64,000 bases of DNA from Denitromonas sp. (GCF_034676725.1 NZ_JAUCBR010000004.1:1813501-1877500); one strand, 5' to 3'; counted from the stretch's first letter, positions 22,623-31,676 are shown. The notes: generated by a model not told the origin, from the letters alone. Numbers and translations: made by a program.

Positions 22623-23426
22623 ATGAACGAAATGAACGACTCCGACGCGCTGTTCAGCGGGCAGATGGTCGCCGCGCTGCGCCATGCCCGCCATGTGGTG
22701 GTGCTGACCGGCGCCGGCGTCTCGGCCGAGAGCGGGGTGCCGACCTTTCGCGACGCGCAGACCGGGCTGTGGGCGCGCCATGATGCCACCGCGCTGGCCA
22801 CGCCCGATGCCTTTCGCGCCGACCCGGCGCTGGTCTGGGGCTGGTACGAATGGCGGCGCGCAGCGGTGATGCGGGCCGCGCCCAACCCGGCGCACCTGGC
22901 CATCGCTGCGCTGGCCCGGCAGGTGCCGGCGCTGACCGTGATTACCCAGAATGTGGACGACCTGCACGAGCGTGCCGGCAGCGCCGGCGTGATCCACCTC
23001 CATGGCCGCCTGATGCAGCCGCGTTGCTTTCACTGCGGCACGCCGTGGCGCTACCCGGCCGGCGTACCCGACGAGCCCGAGGGCGGCCGTCGCGTAACAC
23101 CGCCGGACTGCCCGCGCTGCGCCGGCCCGATCCGCCCCGGCGTGGTGTGGTTTGGCGAAGGCCTGCCCGCCGACGAATGGCAATCGGCCCTGGCTGCGGC
23201 TGCCGGCTGCGACCTGATGCTGGCGATCGGTACCTCGGCGCTGGTGTACCCGGCGGCCGAGTTGCCGCAGATTGCCGTCAACACCGGCGCCACGCTGGTG
23301 CAGATCAACCCGCAGGCCACCAGCCTGGACGGTATCGCCCACTGGAACCTGCCCGGCGCCGCGGGCATGACGCTGCCGGCCCTGCTGCAGGCGGCCTTTG
23401 CCACGGGCTTGAACGCAACGGCCTGA
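22623..23426 (+). CDS. Sir2 family NAD-dependent protein deacylase
   Basis: A 267-residue sirtuin. It has the NAD loop VLTGAGVSAESGVPTFRDAQ, TQNVDDLHERAGS, the catalytic histidine in VIHLHG, and a four-cysteine zinc site (CFHCG and CPRCAGP). The segment WGWYEWRR contains the YxxR arrangement of class III sirtuins (CobB, SIRT5), which suggests removal of succinyl or other acidic acyl groups as well as acetyl (inference). The first ATG at 22623 is used; another ATG 12 bases later is possible. Confidence 0.92.
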   Translation: MNEMNDSDALFSGQMVAALRHARHVVVLTGAGVSAESGVPTFRDAQTGLWARHDATALATPDAFRADPALVWGWYEWRRAAVMRAAPNPAHLAIAALARQVPALTVITQNVDDLHERAGSAGVIHLHGRLMQPRCFHCGTPWRYPAGVPDEPEGGRRVTPPDCPRCAGPIRPGVVWFGEGLPADEWQSALAAAAGCDLMLAIGTSALVYPAAELPQIAVNTGATLVQINPQATSLDGIAHWNLPGAAGMTLPALLQAAFATGLNATA

Positions 23427-23465
23427 CCGTGGCCGTGACGACACCTTGATTCCACAGGAGAACCC

Positions 23466-24240
23466 ATGCAACTGAACGACAAAGTCAGCCTCATTACCGG
23501 TGCCGCAGGCGGTATCGGCCTTGGCATAGCCAAGCGCTTCATCGCCGCTGGCAGCAAGGTGGCGATTGCCGACATCAACATGGACGCCGCCCGCCAGGTG
23601 GTGGCCGAGCTGGGCGAGGAGCGCGCCATGGCGGTGGCCATGGATGTGACCGATGAAGACGCGGTCAACGCCGGCGTGCAGGCGGTGGTCGATCGCTGGG
23701 GCACCGTCGACGTGCTGGTCTCCAACGCCGGGGTGCAGATCGTCCATCCGGTCGAGGAATTCCCCTTCGCCGCCTGGAAGAAGATGCTCGCCATCCACCT
23801 CGATGGCGCCTTCCTCACCACCCGCGCCGTGCTGCCGCACATGTACGCCCAGGGCAGCGGCAGTGTGCTGCTGATGGGCTCGGTGCACTCCAAGCTCGCC
23901 TCGCCGCTCAAGTCCGCCTATGTGACCGCCAAGCACGGCCTGATGGGGCTGGCCCGCGTCATCGCCAAGGAAGGCGGGTCCAAGGGCGTGCGCGCCAACG
24001 TGATCTGCCCGGGCTTCGTGCGCACGCCGCTGGTTCGACAAGCAGATTCCCGAGCAGGCGAAAACGCTGGGCATCTCGGAAGACGAGGTGGTCAACAACA
24101 TCATGCTCGGCGGCACGGTCACCAAGGAATTCACCACCATCGAAGACGTGGCCGAAGTGGCGCTGACCTTCGCCGCCTTCCCCACCAATGCCCTCACCGG
24201 CCAGTCGCTGATCGTCAGCCACGGCTGGCACATGGAGTAA
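23466..24240 (+). CDS. bdhA: 3-hydroxybutyrate dehydrogenase (apparent frameshift)
   Basis: A short-chain dehydrogenase of about 257 residues that oxidises 3-hydroxybutyrate to acetoacetate. Visible are the NAD motif TGAAGGIGLGIAKRF, SNAGVQIVHPVEEFP and the catalytic Ser...Tyr-x-x-x-Lys in GSVHSKLASPLKSAYVTAKH. The frame breaks at GTTCGAC (24033-24039): the family sequence VRTPLV-DKQIPEQAKTLGI needs GTCGAC, and it continues in the +1 frame to HGWHME and the stop at 24238-24240. Everything else is intact. A patatin-like gene follows 3 bases later, a pairing that fits polyhydroxybutyrate or lipid turnover. Confidence 0.9.
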
Positions 24241-24243
24241 GCC

Positions 24244-25368
24244 GTGGTTCAGGCAAAACGGCCGGCGCACCGCTTCGAGCAGGTCGCCCTGGCCTTGCAG
24301 GGCGGCGGGGCACTGGGCGCCTACCAGGCCGGCGCCTATCAGGCGCTGGCGACGCATGGCATCGTGCCGGACTGGGTCGCCGGGGTGTCGATCGGCGCCA
24401 TCAACGCCGCCCTCATCGCCGGCAACGCGCCCGAGGCGCGGGTCGCCGCGCTTGAAGGCTTCTGGCAACGCATCACACGTTTTTTGCCCGGCAACATGGC
24501 CTTGCCCGAGCCGCTGCTGCCGGCGGCGGTCAACAACCTGATGTGGGCCGGGCGCAACCTCACCTTCGGCCAGCCCGGCTTCTTCAGCCCGCGCCTGCCG
24601 CCGCCCTGGCTGTGGCCCGACGACCGGCCCGAGGCGCTGAGCTACTACGACATCGCCCCGCTGCGCGACACCTTGTGCGAGTTCGTCGATTTCGACCGCC
24701 TCAACGACGGCCCGGTGCGTCTGTCGGTCGGCGCCGTGGACATCCACAACGGCAACTATGTGTACTTCGACAACCGCGAACGCCGTATTGGCCCCGAGCA
24801 CATCATGGCCTCCGGTGCGCTGCCGCCGGGCTTCCCGCCGGTGGAGGTGGAGGGGCGCTACTACTGGGACGGCGGGCTGGCCTCCAACACCCCGCTCGAC
24901 TACGTGCTGCACCACACCCCGCGGCCCGACACCCTGATCTTCCAGATCGACCTGTGGCCCGCCCATGGCGAGCTGCCGCGCAACATCCGTGATGTGGCCG
25001 AGCGCATCAAGGAGATCCAGTACTCCAGCCGCACGCGGCTCTCAAGCGACCACATGGTGCGCGAGATGCGCATGAAGCGCCGGGTGCGCGAGCTGCTCGC
25101 CCGCATGCCGCACGACACCGATGCCCAGTCGCTGCTCGAGGCCATGGAAAAGGACTGCGCCGGCGGCGTGGCCACCATCGTGCACCTCATCTACGAGAGC
25201 CGTCCCTACGAGCACGAGAGCAAGGACTACAACTTCAGCCGCCGCATGATGGAAGAACACTGGCACAGCGGCGGCCACGACGTCAGCCGGGTACTCAAGA
25301 CACCCGGCGTGCTCGAGCGTCCCGACGACCACGAGGGCATCCGCGTGTACGCCAGCGACCGGGTGTGA
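24244..25368 (+). CDS. Patatin-like phospholipase family protein
   Basis: A 374-residue lipid acyl hydrolase. The oxyanion loop LQGGGALGAYQAGAYQAL, the nucleophile serine in GVSIGAINAALIAGN and the catalytic Asp in YYWDGGLASNTPLDY are all present. The C-terminal part (SSRTRLSSDHMVREMRMKRR) matches the longer DUF3734-type patatins. The start is GTG at 24244, 3 bases after the dehydrogenase stop, so the two probably form an operon. It has no signal peptide, so it probably acts on cytoplasmic membrane lipid or storage-granule material. Confidence 0.9.
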   Translation: MVQAKRPAHRFEQVALALQGGGALGAYQAGAYQALATHGIVPDWVAGVSIGAINAALIAGNAPEARVAALEGFWQRITRFLPGNMALPEPLLPAAVNNLMWAGRNLTFGQPGFFSPRLPPPWLWPDDRPEALSYYDIAPLRDTLCEFVDFDRLNDGPVRLSVGAVDIHNGNYVYFDNRERRIGPEHIMASGALPPGFPPVEVEGRYYWDGGLASNTPLDYVLHHTPRPDTLIFQIDLWPAHGELPRNIRDVAERIKEIQYSSRTRLSSDHMVREMRMKRRVRELLARMPHDTDAQSLLEAMEKDCAGGVATIVHLIYESRPYEHESKDYNFSRRMMEEHWHSGGHDVSRVLKTPGVLERPDDHEGIRVYASDRV

Positions 25369-25424
25369 GCGTGGCGTGCCGCTGGACGCGCTAGACTAGG
25401 GGCATCCAGGATCGACCGGAGGAC

Positions 25425-25892
25425 ATGACCATGATCAGACCATCGCGCATCCTGCCCGGCCTCGCGCTGGGCCTCGCCGCCGCCTGTGCCCAGGCCGAGC
25501 CCGGCCCGCTCAAGGACTACGACCCGCCGCTCGACCCGGCTTTCGCCGAGCAGATCCGCCAGGCCGACCTCGAGGCCGGCGCCGCCTTCTTCGAACGCAA
25601 ATGCTCGCAATGCCACGACGGCTTCAAGGAAGGCGGTGACTTCAAGGGCCCGCATCTGTGGAACGTGATGGGCCGCATGGCCGCCGCGCGGGCAGGCTTC
25701 CGCTATTCACCGGCGATGCAGGCGGTCAAGCGGCCATGGACCTACGCCACGCTCAGCTACTACCTCAAGGACACCGACGCCGCGGTGCCAGAGCGGGCGA
25801 TGAATTTCGTCGGCATCGAGGACGACCAGACCCGGGCCAATGTGATCGCCTACCTGCGCACGCTGCATGATGCGCCGCCGCCCTTGCCGTGA
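25425..25892 (+). CDS. Periplasmic mono-haem c-type cytochrome
   Basis: A 155-residue secreted cytochrome with a signal peptide (about residues 1-24, ending ACAQA), one haem site CSQCH, and a downstream methionine (PERAMNFVGI) in the position expected for the sixth ligand. The fold order (FKGPHLWNVMGRMAAARAGF, then YSPAMQAV) is that of mitochondrial/cytochrome c2-like proteins. It probably carries electrons in the periplasm. The start ATG follows a strong GGAGG ribosome site. Confidence 0.9.
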   Translation: MTMIRPSRILPGLALGLAAACAQAEPGPLKDYDPPLDPAFAEQIRQADLEAGAAFFERKCSQCHDGFKEGGDFKGPHLWNVMGRMAAARAGFRYSPAMQAVKRPWTYATLSYYLKDTDAAVPERAMNFVGIEDDQTRANVIAYLRTLHDAPPPLP

Positions 25893-26071
25893 TCGACGCG
25901 TTTCTCGGGGCGATTTTCTAGGCGGCTGGCGAGGCTGTGCTTTGGTTGGCCAGCCGGGCGGCTGGTCGGCTGTTCGATCTGGAAGCGGCCGATGCGCGCT
26001 GTGTTGGCGAGTGGGCCGTGCTGGCGACGGTTGTCGTGATGCTGTTTCTGCTGACGGTGCTGGCGCCATAG
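25889..26071 (+). pseudogene. Possible small membrane-protein gene broken by an in-frame amber codon
   Basis: A GTG overlapping the cytochrome stop opens a 60-codon frame, VIDAFLGAIF, then TAG at 25919-25921, then AAGEAVLWLASRAAGRLFDL and a hydrophobic C-terminal helix (WAVLATVVVMLFLLTVLAP) ending in TAG at 26069. The frame is the same on both sides of the internal stop. A shorter product from GTG at 25937 (44 residues) is possible. I know of no firm family, and chance cannot be excluded. Confidence 0.35.
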
Positions 26072-26127
26072 CGGGGGGTGGTGCCCTCGGGGGAGGTTCG
26101 TTGGCCGGGTTTCGCCCCGGCGGGCGA

Positions 26128-26159
26128 GTTACTTCTTTGTCGCGCGACAAAGAAGTAAC
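26128..26159. repeat. 32-base perfect palindrome
   Basis: The half GTTACTTCTTTGTCGC is followed at once by its exact reverse complement, with no loop bases. It lies directly against the left outer arm of the larger repeat. Similar TTACTTCTTTG...CAAAGAAGTAA sequences recur in many betaproteobacterial intergenic regions (recollection, not checked). Confidence 0.8.
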
Positions 26160-26356
26160 CAAGAAAACGCGCCCCGCTGTGCCGCCGGCTTCGCCGGTGC
26201 CCTCTCTACGCCCGGCGCCGGCGGGTCGTGTCGCGAACTCGCCCTGCGGGCTCAGACAAGCGACACGACAATTCCCGCCGTCCCCGGGCTCCGTTCGGCG
26301 GCACAGAAGGGGGAGGGCGCGCGGGCTCGGCTTCGCCATTGCCCGCTTGGTGCTGC

Positions 26357-26424
26357 GTAGGGCGGGTTTCAACCCGCCATCGGTATTTGTGCGCAGATCA
26401 TTGGCGGGTTGAAACCCGCCCTAC
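26357..26424. repeat. 23-base perfect inverted repeat with 22-base spacer
   Basis: The arms at 26357-26379 and 26402-26424 are exact reverse complements and contain GGCGGGTTTCAACCCGCC, itself a small palindrome-like unit. In RNA this would form a very stable hairpin on either strand. Confidence 0.8.
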
Positions 26425-26602
26425 AAAGCCCTGCACCGTTGTTGCCGAAGGGCCACGACAGTGGGGTGTGCTTCTTTGCCTATCTTTCTTGCACAAGCAA
26501 GAAAGTAGGTCGCCCGCCGGGGCGAGACCCGGCCAACGTCCCTGCGATGCGCAAGCTGCACTGGAGTGCGGGCCAAAGGCCACTCGGGCGGGGCCAGAAA
26601 CC

Positions 26603-27025
26603 CTATGCTTCCGGCACCTCGCGAATCGCCGGCAGTGCTTCCCCTTCGGGAACGAAGCGCAATGCCACCCCGTTATTGCAATACCGTTGCCCGGTCGGCG
26701 CCGGGCCATCGCCGAAGACATGCCCCTGGTGGCCGCCGCAGTGGGCGCAGTGGTATTCGGTGCGCGGCACGATGAGCTTGAAGTCGGTCTTGGTCTCGAC
26801 CGCGCCGGGCAGGGATTGCCAGAAGCTGGGCCAGCCGGTGCCGCTGTCGAACTTGGTGTCCTGGGTAAACAGCGGCGTGTGGCAGGCGGCGCAGATGAAG
26901 GTGCCGGGGCGTTTTTCGTGATTCAGCGGGCTGCTGCCGGCGCGCTCGGTGCCTTCCTCGAACAGCACGTGGCATGAATCGGCGGGCAGGTCGGCTGCCC
27001 AGTCGCTGCGTTTGTTTCCGGCCAT
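26603..27025 (-). CDS. msrB: Peptide-methionine (R)-S-oxide reductase MsrB
   Basis: A 140-residue enzyme that reduces methionine-R-sulfoxide in proteins. The zinc cysteines are at 45/48 (CAAC) and 93/96 (CAHC), the catalytic cysteine is Cys116 in RYCNNGVALRF, and the conserved GWPSFWQSLPG and GHVFGDGP stretches are present. There is no signal peptide, so it is cytoplasmic. The start is the ATG at 27025. Confidence 0.96.
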   Translation of the reverse strand: MAGNKRSDWAADLPADSCHVLFEEGTERAGSSPLNHEKRPGTFICAACHTPLFTQDTKFDSGTGWPSFWQSLPGAVETKTDFKLIVPRTEYHCAHCGGHQGHVFGDGPAPTGQRYCNNGVALRFVPEGEALPAIREVPEA

Positions 27026-27093
27026 GATGCCTCCTTTGACGACAAAGTCTGTGGTCTCCGGCAGTGGACCGCGCGCGGCGCGACAGGTTGCGT

Positions 27094-27801
27094 TCAGCCG
27101 GGCCGGCGGGCGGTCATGGTGTCGAGCCAGGTGGTGAGCACGGAGCGGGCGATGGGCGCCAGCTGGGGGCCATGCAGGGCGGTGGCGGTGCGCAGGGCAG
27201 GCAGGTTGATGCCCGCCTCGGCCAGCTCGAGGGCGTGGCCGATCAGCCATTGCTCGACCCGCGTGGGGTCCATTTCGAGATGGAATTGCAGGGCCAGCGC
27301 ATGGTGGCCGACCGAGAAGGCCTGATGTGGGGTGTCGGCCGAGGCGGCCAGCCAGGTGGCGCCCTTGGGGATGTCGAAGGTGTCGCCGTGCCAGTGCAGC
27401 ACGGGCAGGTCGCCGACGGCGGCCAGCGGCGAGGCGCAGCCGGCTTCGGTTAGCTGCAGCGGCGCCCAGCCCAGTTCCTTGCGCTTGCCGGGATACACCC
27501 GGGCGCCCATGGCGCTGGCCATGAGCTGGGCACCAAGGCACAGTCCGAGGGTGGGCGCGCGGGCGGCGAGGCGGTCGCGGATGGCGATGATCTCCTCGCT
27601 CAGATAGGGGTAGCGGTCGGCGTCGTAGGCGCTGATCGGGCCGCCGCAAATGACCAGCAGGTCGGCCGAGCGCAGGCGCCGGGGGTGGGCGTCGACGCCG
27701 GCATCGACGGTCTCGATGGCGTATCCCCGCTGACGCAGCGGGCCCTCGAACAGCCCCAGGTCTTCAAAGGCAACATGACGCAGGACGAGGGCGCGGGGCA
27801 T
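27094..27801 (-). CDS. Class I glutamine amidotransferase-like protein
   Basis: A 235-residue protein with the GATase-1 fold: nucleophile elbow LGLCLGAQLMA, LHWHGDTFDIP, and the His-x-Glu of the triad in ALQFHLEMD. It resembles the stand-alone GMP-synthase-like amidotransferases, whose acceptor is usually unknown. It begins 6 bases after the stop of the PEP-CTERM gene and reads in the same direction as msrB. Confidence 0.88.
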   Translation of the reverse strand: MPRALVLRHVAFEDLGLFEGPLRQRGYAIETVDAGVDAHPRRLRSADLLVICGGPISAYDADRYPYLSEEIIAIRDRLAARAPTLGLCLGAQLMASAMGARVYPGKRKELGWAPLQLTEAGCASPLAAVGDLPVLHWHGDTFDIPKGATWLAASADTPHQAFSVGHHALALQFHLEMDPTRVEQWLIGHALELAEAGINLPALRTATALHGPQLAPIARSVLTTWLDTMTARRPG

Positions 27802-27807
27802 GGCGGT

Positions 27808-28638
27808 TTATCCTTTCTTGAAGCGTTGCCGGGCGGCGAGGCCGAGCAGGCCGGTGAGCATCATCAGGGCGGTGGTCGGTTCCGGGACGGCGGTGACCGG
27901 TTGGGTCAGGGCCGGGATGTTCAGCGTGGCGACGCCGCTATCGTAAACCGTGGACCACGCCAGGTTCAGGAAGGATGGGCGATAGGGGCGGCCGTTGCAA
28001 CCCGGGCCGGTGAAGCCGGCCTGCTCGCAGGCGAGTTCCTGGACGATGTGGGTGCCGGCGGGGTTGATGATGGTGCTTTGTACGCCCAGCGACAGGGAGA
28101 TGCCGTCGCGGCCGCTCAGGTCGTTGCCCGCCACATCGAAGAAGTAGCCGCTGGCCAGCGAGCCGCTGACGAGGTTGGCCTGCAGGCCGACCAGGCGGGA
28201 GATCGGGTCGATCTGGCCGCCGGTGACGGCGAAGCTGGCGATGCGGGTGCCGTTGTTGGCGCCATAGAAGCCGTTGGTGCTGCCGAAGTCGAAGACGGCG
28301 TCGGAATACAGGTCGATCACGCCGCCGGTAAAGCCGCTGCCCAGCAGGCCGACGGCGCCGGTGACGTTGTAGCTGACGGTCAGGTCGTGGCTGGGCGATG
28401 TGCTGCTCTGGGCGATCTGGTAGGCACCATGTTCCTCGAAGGCCAGCCCGAGGGCCGGCAGCGAGAATGCCTGCTCGATGAAGCCGGCGCCGGCGACGTT
28501 GAGCGAGGACACGAAGCTGGCGTCGGACCAGCCGGTGCCGGCGGCGTTGAGGTACCAGCCGTTGCTGGCGTGGGCCGACGGGGTGAGGGCGGCGAGGGCG
28601 GTAAGCGCAGTCAGCAGCGAGAGGCGGTTAGCGGGCAT
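27808..28638 (-). CDS. PEP-CTERM sorting domain-containing surface/exported protein
   Basis: A 276-residue exported protein. It has an N-terminal signal peptide (about 1-24, ending HAS), a Gly/Ser/Asn-rich middle with no recognised enzyme fold, and a C-terminal PEP-CTERM tail: VPEPTTALMMLTGLLGLAAR followed by basic residues (QRFKKG). Such tails are processed by an exosortase (EpsH/XrtA), which is not in this window. It is probably displayed in, or released to, the extracellular polymer matrix. Confidence 0.88.
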   Translation of the reverse strand: MPANRLSLLTALTALAALTPSAHASNGWYLNAAGTGWSDASFVSSLNVAGAGFIEQAFSLPALGLAFEEHGAYQIAQSSTSPSHDLTVSYNVTGAVGLLGSGFTGGVIDLYSDAVFDFGSTNGFYGANNGTRIASFAVTGGQIDPISRLVGLQANLVSGSLASGYFFDVAGNDLSGRDGISLSLGVQSTIINPAGTHIVQELACEQAGFTGPGCNGRPYRPSFLNLAWSTVYDSGVATLNIPALTQPVTAVPEPTTALMMLTGLLGLAARQRFKKG

Positions 28639-28695
28639 GGCGGCTCCGATGGCGAGGGATGGGAATGCCCGCCTATCGTAGCCGAAAACAGATGC

Positions 28696-29973
28696 CTATG
28701 GCATCGGGTCGTGAGGGTGTCGTTGCGTGCGGCGGTCGAGCCAGCGGCAGACGCCGAGCCCCGCGGCGCGGCCGGTGGCGAGGCAGGCGGTGAGCAGGTA
28801 GCCGCCGGTGGGCGCGTCCCAGTCGAGCATCTCGCCGGCGCAGAACACGCCGGGGCGGGCGGTGAGCATGAGCGCGGCATCGAGCCCGCCGAAGCGGACC
28901 CCGCCGGCGGTGCTGATGGCTTGGTCGATGGGGCGCGGGCGGTACACGCGCAGCGGCAGCGCCTTGAGCGTGGCGGCGGTGCGGGCCGGGTCGTCGAGCG
29001 CGGCGGGCGGGAGCACCTCGCGTAGCAGCCCGGCCTTGACGCCCTTGAGGCCGACGCTGCGTTGCAGGTGGTTGCTCAGCGAGCGCCGGCCACGCGGGGT
29101 GGCCAGGGCCTGGCGCAGCTGGGCTTCGCTGCGGTCGGGCAGGAGGTCGAGCGTGATGTCGACCGGTCCGGCGGCCAGGGCGTTGCGCAGCGCGGCGCTG
29201 AGGGCGTAGATCAGGGGGCCTTGCAGCCCGGCCGCGGTGACCAGGCATTCGCCATGGCGTTCGTGGCGGCCGCCGGCGGGATCGGTGAAGCGCAGGGTGA
29301 CCGTCTTGAGTGGTTCGCCGGCGAAGCGCTCGCGAAAATGCGCGCTCCAGTCGAGTTCGAAGCCGCAGTTGCTCGGCGCCAGCGGCGCCACGTCAATGCC
29401 GGCGGCGCTGAGCGCTTCGACCCATCGGCCGTCGCTGCCCAGCCGTGCCCAGCTGCCGCCGCCGAGTGCCAGCACGGTGGCGTCGGCGTGGTGGTCGAGC
29501 GGGCCGTCGGGGGTGTCGAAGGCGAGGGCGCCATCGGCCCGCCAGCCCGTCCAGCGGTGGCGGGGGTGGATGCGCACGCCGGCGCTGCGCAACCGGGCCA
29601 GCCAGGCACGCAGCAGCGGCGCGGCCTTCATGCCGGCGGGGAAGACCTTGCCGGAGCTGCCGACGAAGGTGTCGATGCCCAGCCCGGCCGCCCAGGCGCG
29701 GATGGCGGCGGCGCCGAAGTCGGCGATGAAGGGGGCGAGCGCGTCGCGGCCGGCGCTGTAGCGGTCGAGAAAATCGGCGGCGGGCTCGGCGTGGGTGATG
29801 TTCAGGCCGCCGCGACCGGCCATCAGCAGCTTGCGGCCGACGGTGGGCATGCGCTCGAAGAGGTCCACCGCGAGCCCCGCTTGCGAGAGCATGTCGGCGG
29901 CCATCAGGCCGGCCGGACCGCCGCCGATGATGGCGACGCGTGGTGGTTCGTCGGTGGGGCGAGGCGGCGGCAT
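28696..29973 (-). CDS. NAD(P)/FAD-dependent oxidoreductase, HI0933/TIGR03862-like flavoprotein
   Basis: A 425-residue flavoprotein. The dinucleotide-binding motif VAIIGGGPAGLMAADMLSQA is at the N-terminus and GRKLLMAGRGGLNITHAEP follows, typical of the HI0933 family. The C-terminal FAD contact is FCAGEMLDWDAPTGGYLL. The substrate is unknown. I place the start at the ATG at 29973; an in-frame GTG at 29997 would add eight residues, and neither has a clear ribosome site. Confidence 0.88.
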   Translation of the reverse strand: MPPPRPTDEPPRVAIIGGGPAGLMAADMLSQAGLAVDLFERMPTVGRKLLMAGRGGLNITHAEPAADFLDRYSAGRDALAPFIADFGAAAIRAWAAGLGIDTFVGSSGKVFPAGMKAAPLLRAWLARLRSAGVRIHPRHRWTGWRADGALAFDTPDGPLDHHADATVLALGGGSWARLGSDGRWVEALSAAGIDVAPLAPSNCGFELDWSAHFRERFAGEPLKTVTLRFTDPAGGRHERHGECLVTAAGLQGPLIYALSAALRNALAAGPVDITLDLLPDRSEAQLRQALATPRGRRSLSNHLQRSVGLKGVKAGLLREVLPPAALDDPARTAATLKALPLRVYRPRPIDQAISTAGGVRFGGLDAALMLTARPGVFCAGEMLDWDAPTGGYLLTACLATGRAAGLGVCRWLDRRTQRHPHDPMP

Positions 29974-30156
29974 GGCGGCGGGGCGGCTGGAAGACACGCG
30001 GGGATGATACCTGTCCGGCGGTGCGCGGCGTCACCTGTGTTTGCATTGCCGACTTGCACGATGCTGCCATGCACCATAGGCTGAAGGCTGTGTGCGGGCT
30101 GGCGCGATGCGCGGCCTGACCCCCCGACTGAATGCCTTTGAACGCACGGAGATGCC

Positions 30157-31035
30157 ATGCTGGACAATTTTATGGATACCGAGAAGATCACCGCCTACGC
30201 GACGGACTGGGGCCTGAACCTGCTCTTTGCCCTGATCATCTTCATCGTTGGCCGGTGGCTGGTGGGCGGCGCCGTGGCCATCGCGCGCCGGGTGCTGAGC
30301 CGCTCCGGCATGGACGAGATGCTGTCGCATTTCGTGCTGTCGATCCTGCACGGGGTGCTGCTGCTGGTGATCGTGATCGCCGCGCTCAACCGCCTCGGCG
30401 TGGACACCACCTCGCTGGTGGCCTTGATCGGTGCGGCGGGCCTGGCGATCGGCCTGTCGCTGCAGGATTCGTTGAAGAACTTCGCCGCCGGGGTGATGCT
30501 GATCGTCTTCCGCCCCTTCAAGGCCGGTGACTTTGTCGAGGCCGGCGGCACCACCGGCGTGGTGGAGAAGATCAACATCTTCAGCTCGACCTTCCGCACC
30601 CCGGACAACCGCGAGATCGTGGTGCCCAACGGCGCCATCTACGCCGGCGTGATCACCAACTACTCGGCGCGCGAGACGCGGCGCATCGACCTGCTCGTCG
30701 GCATCAGCTACGACGACGATATCCGCAAGGCCAAGGCGGTGGCCGAGGCCGTGGTCAAGGCCGATCCGCGCGTGCTGGCCGATCCCGAGCCGGTGATCGC
30801 GGTGGCGGACCTGGCCGACAGCAGCGTGAACCTGCACATCCGGCCGTGGGTCAAGACGGCGGACTACTTCCTGACCATGTGCGAGCTGAAGGAGAAGATC
30901 AAGATTGCCTACGACGACAATGGCATTTCGATCCCCTACCCGCAGACCGACCTGCATGTGCACCAGGCGGCACCCAGCGTGCTCGCCCCCGCCGCGCCGG
31001 CCGGCACCAAGCCGGCGCAGCTCGAAAGCGACTGA
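30157..31035 (+). CDS. Small-conductance mechanosensitive channel (MscS family)
   Basis: A 292-residue inner-membrane channel, close to E. coli MscS (286). It has three transmembrane helices in the first ~125 residues and the pore helix VALIGAAGLAIGLSLQDSLK, with its alternating Gly/Ala pattern, followed by NFAAGVMLIVFRPFKAGDFV and the beta domain (TPDNREIVVPNGAIYAGVIT). It releases solutes on hypo-osmotic shock. The start is the ATG at 30157. Confidence 0.95.
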   Translation: MLDNFMDTEKITAYATDWGLNLLFALIIFIVGRWLVGGAVAIARRVLSRSGMDEMLSHFVLSILHGVLLLVIVIAALNRLGVDTTSLVALIGAAGLAIGLSLQDSLKNFAAGVMLIVFRPFKAGDFVEAGGTTGVVEKINIFSSTFRTPDNREIVVPNGAIYAGVITNYSARETRRIDLLVGISYDDDIRKAKAVAEAVVKADPRVLADPEPVIAVADLADSSVNLHIRPWVKTADYFLTMCELKEKIKIAYDDNGISIPYPQTDLHVHQAAPSVLAPAAPAGTKPAQLESD

Positions 31036-31043
31036 GCACGGCC

Positions 31044-31676
31044 TCAGGCCGGGTGCGGGTAGTCCGCCACCTGGCTGTCGGACTCGGTGACCGGCGTGCC
31101 CGCCGTCAGTGTCAGGGGCAGCACGCCGGCCCACACCGGCCAGCTCAGATCGGCTTCGTCGTCCTTGACCCCGCCACTGCGGATCTTGGCCGAGGCCTCG
31201 CTCAAGCGCAGGCGCAGCACGGTGGTGGCGTTCAGCTCCTTGTCCGTCACCGGGCGCAGACTGGCCCAGCGTCCGGGCGCGACCTTGTCGATGAAGGCTT
31301 CCATGGTTTCCAGCTTGTGGGCGTCGTCATCGACGATCTCAAAACGGCCATAGGCCACCACCGACCGAAAATTCATCGAGTGATGAAAGGCCGAGCGCGC
31401 CAGCACCAGGCCGTCGACCTGCGCCAGCGTGACGCAGGCGTCGCTGTCGGTCAGCGCCCTGAGCATGCGCGAGGCGCGGGCACCGTGGATGTACAGGTAC
31501 TCGCCGACCCGCCAGTGGGCCGTGGGCATGGCATGCACCGTGCCGTCGAGCTGGAAGGCCACATGGCACACCCAGGCGTCGTCGATGATCGCGGCCAGGG
31601 TGTCGAAATCATAGTGGCCGCGCTCGGGGTGGCGCCGTAGTCGGGTGCGGGGGCTGGGGGCAGTGGTTTGCGTCAT
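31044..31676 (-). CDS. Pyridoxamine 5'-phosphate oxidase-like flavin/nucleotide-binding protein
   Basis: A 210-residue split-barrel flavoprotein of the PNPOx-like group (COG3467 type). Typical stretches are DDAWVCHVAFQLDGTVHAMP and YLYIHGARASRMLRAL, then FHHSMNFRSVVAYGRFEIV. It is not true PdxH. It overlaps the OsmC-family gene upstream by four bases and so is co-transcribed with it, divergent from a PLP-dependent MocR regulator. That neighbourhood suggests a vitamin B6 or redox-related role (inference). Confidence 0.85.
   Translation of the reverse strand: MTQTTAPSPRTRLRRHPERGHYDFDTLAAIIDDAWVCHVAFQLDGTVHAMPTAHWRVGEYLYIHGARASRMLRALTDSDACVTLAQVDGLVLARSAFHHSMNFRSVVAYGRFEIVDDDAHKLETMEAFIDKVAPGRWASLRPVTDKELNATTVLRLRLSEASAKIRSGGVKDDEADLSWPVWAGVLPLTLTAGTPVTESDSQVADYPHPA

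Larger units (their letters stand above)
26072..26602. repeat. Gene-free stretch of nested inverted repeats
   Basis: This 531-base gap has no convincing gene. Outer 29-base arms at 26099-26127 and 26510-26538 are inverted copies with one mismatch. Just inside them are a 32-base perfect palindrome (26128-26159) and a stem-loop with a 9-base stem and ACAA loop (26484-26505). In the middle is a 23-base perfect inverted repeat (26357-26379 and 26402-26424) with a 22-base spacer. The layout suggests a composite, perhaps mobile, non-coding element or a cluster of dispersed repeats; no transposase is present. Confidence 0.75.

Noticed and set aside
26099..26538. Insertion sequence or CRISPR array
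   Set aside because: No transposase and no regularly spaced direct repeats; only inverted repeats.
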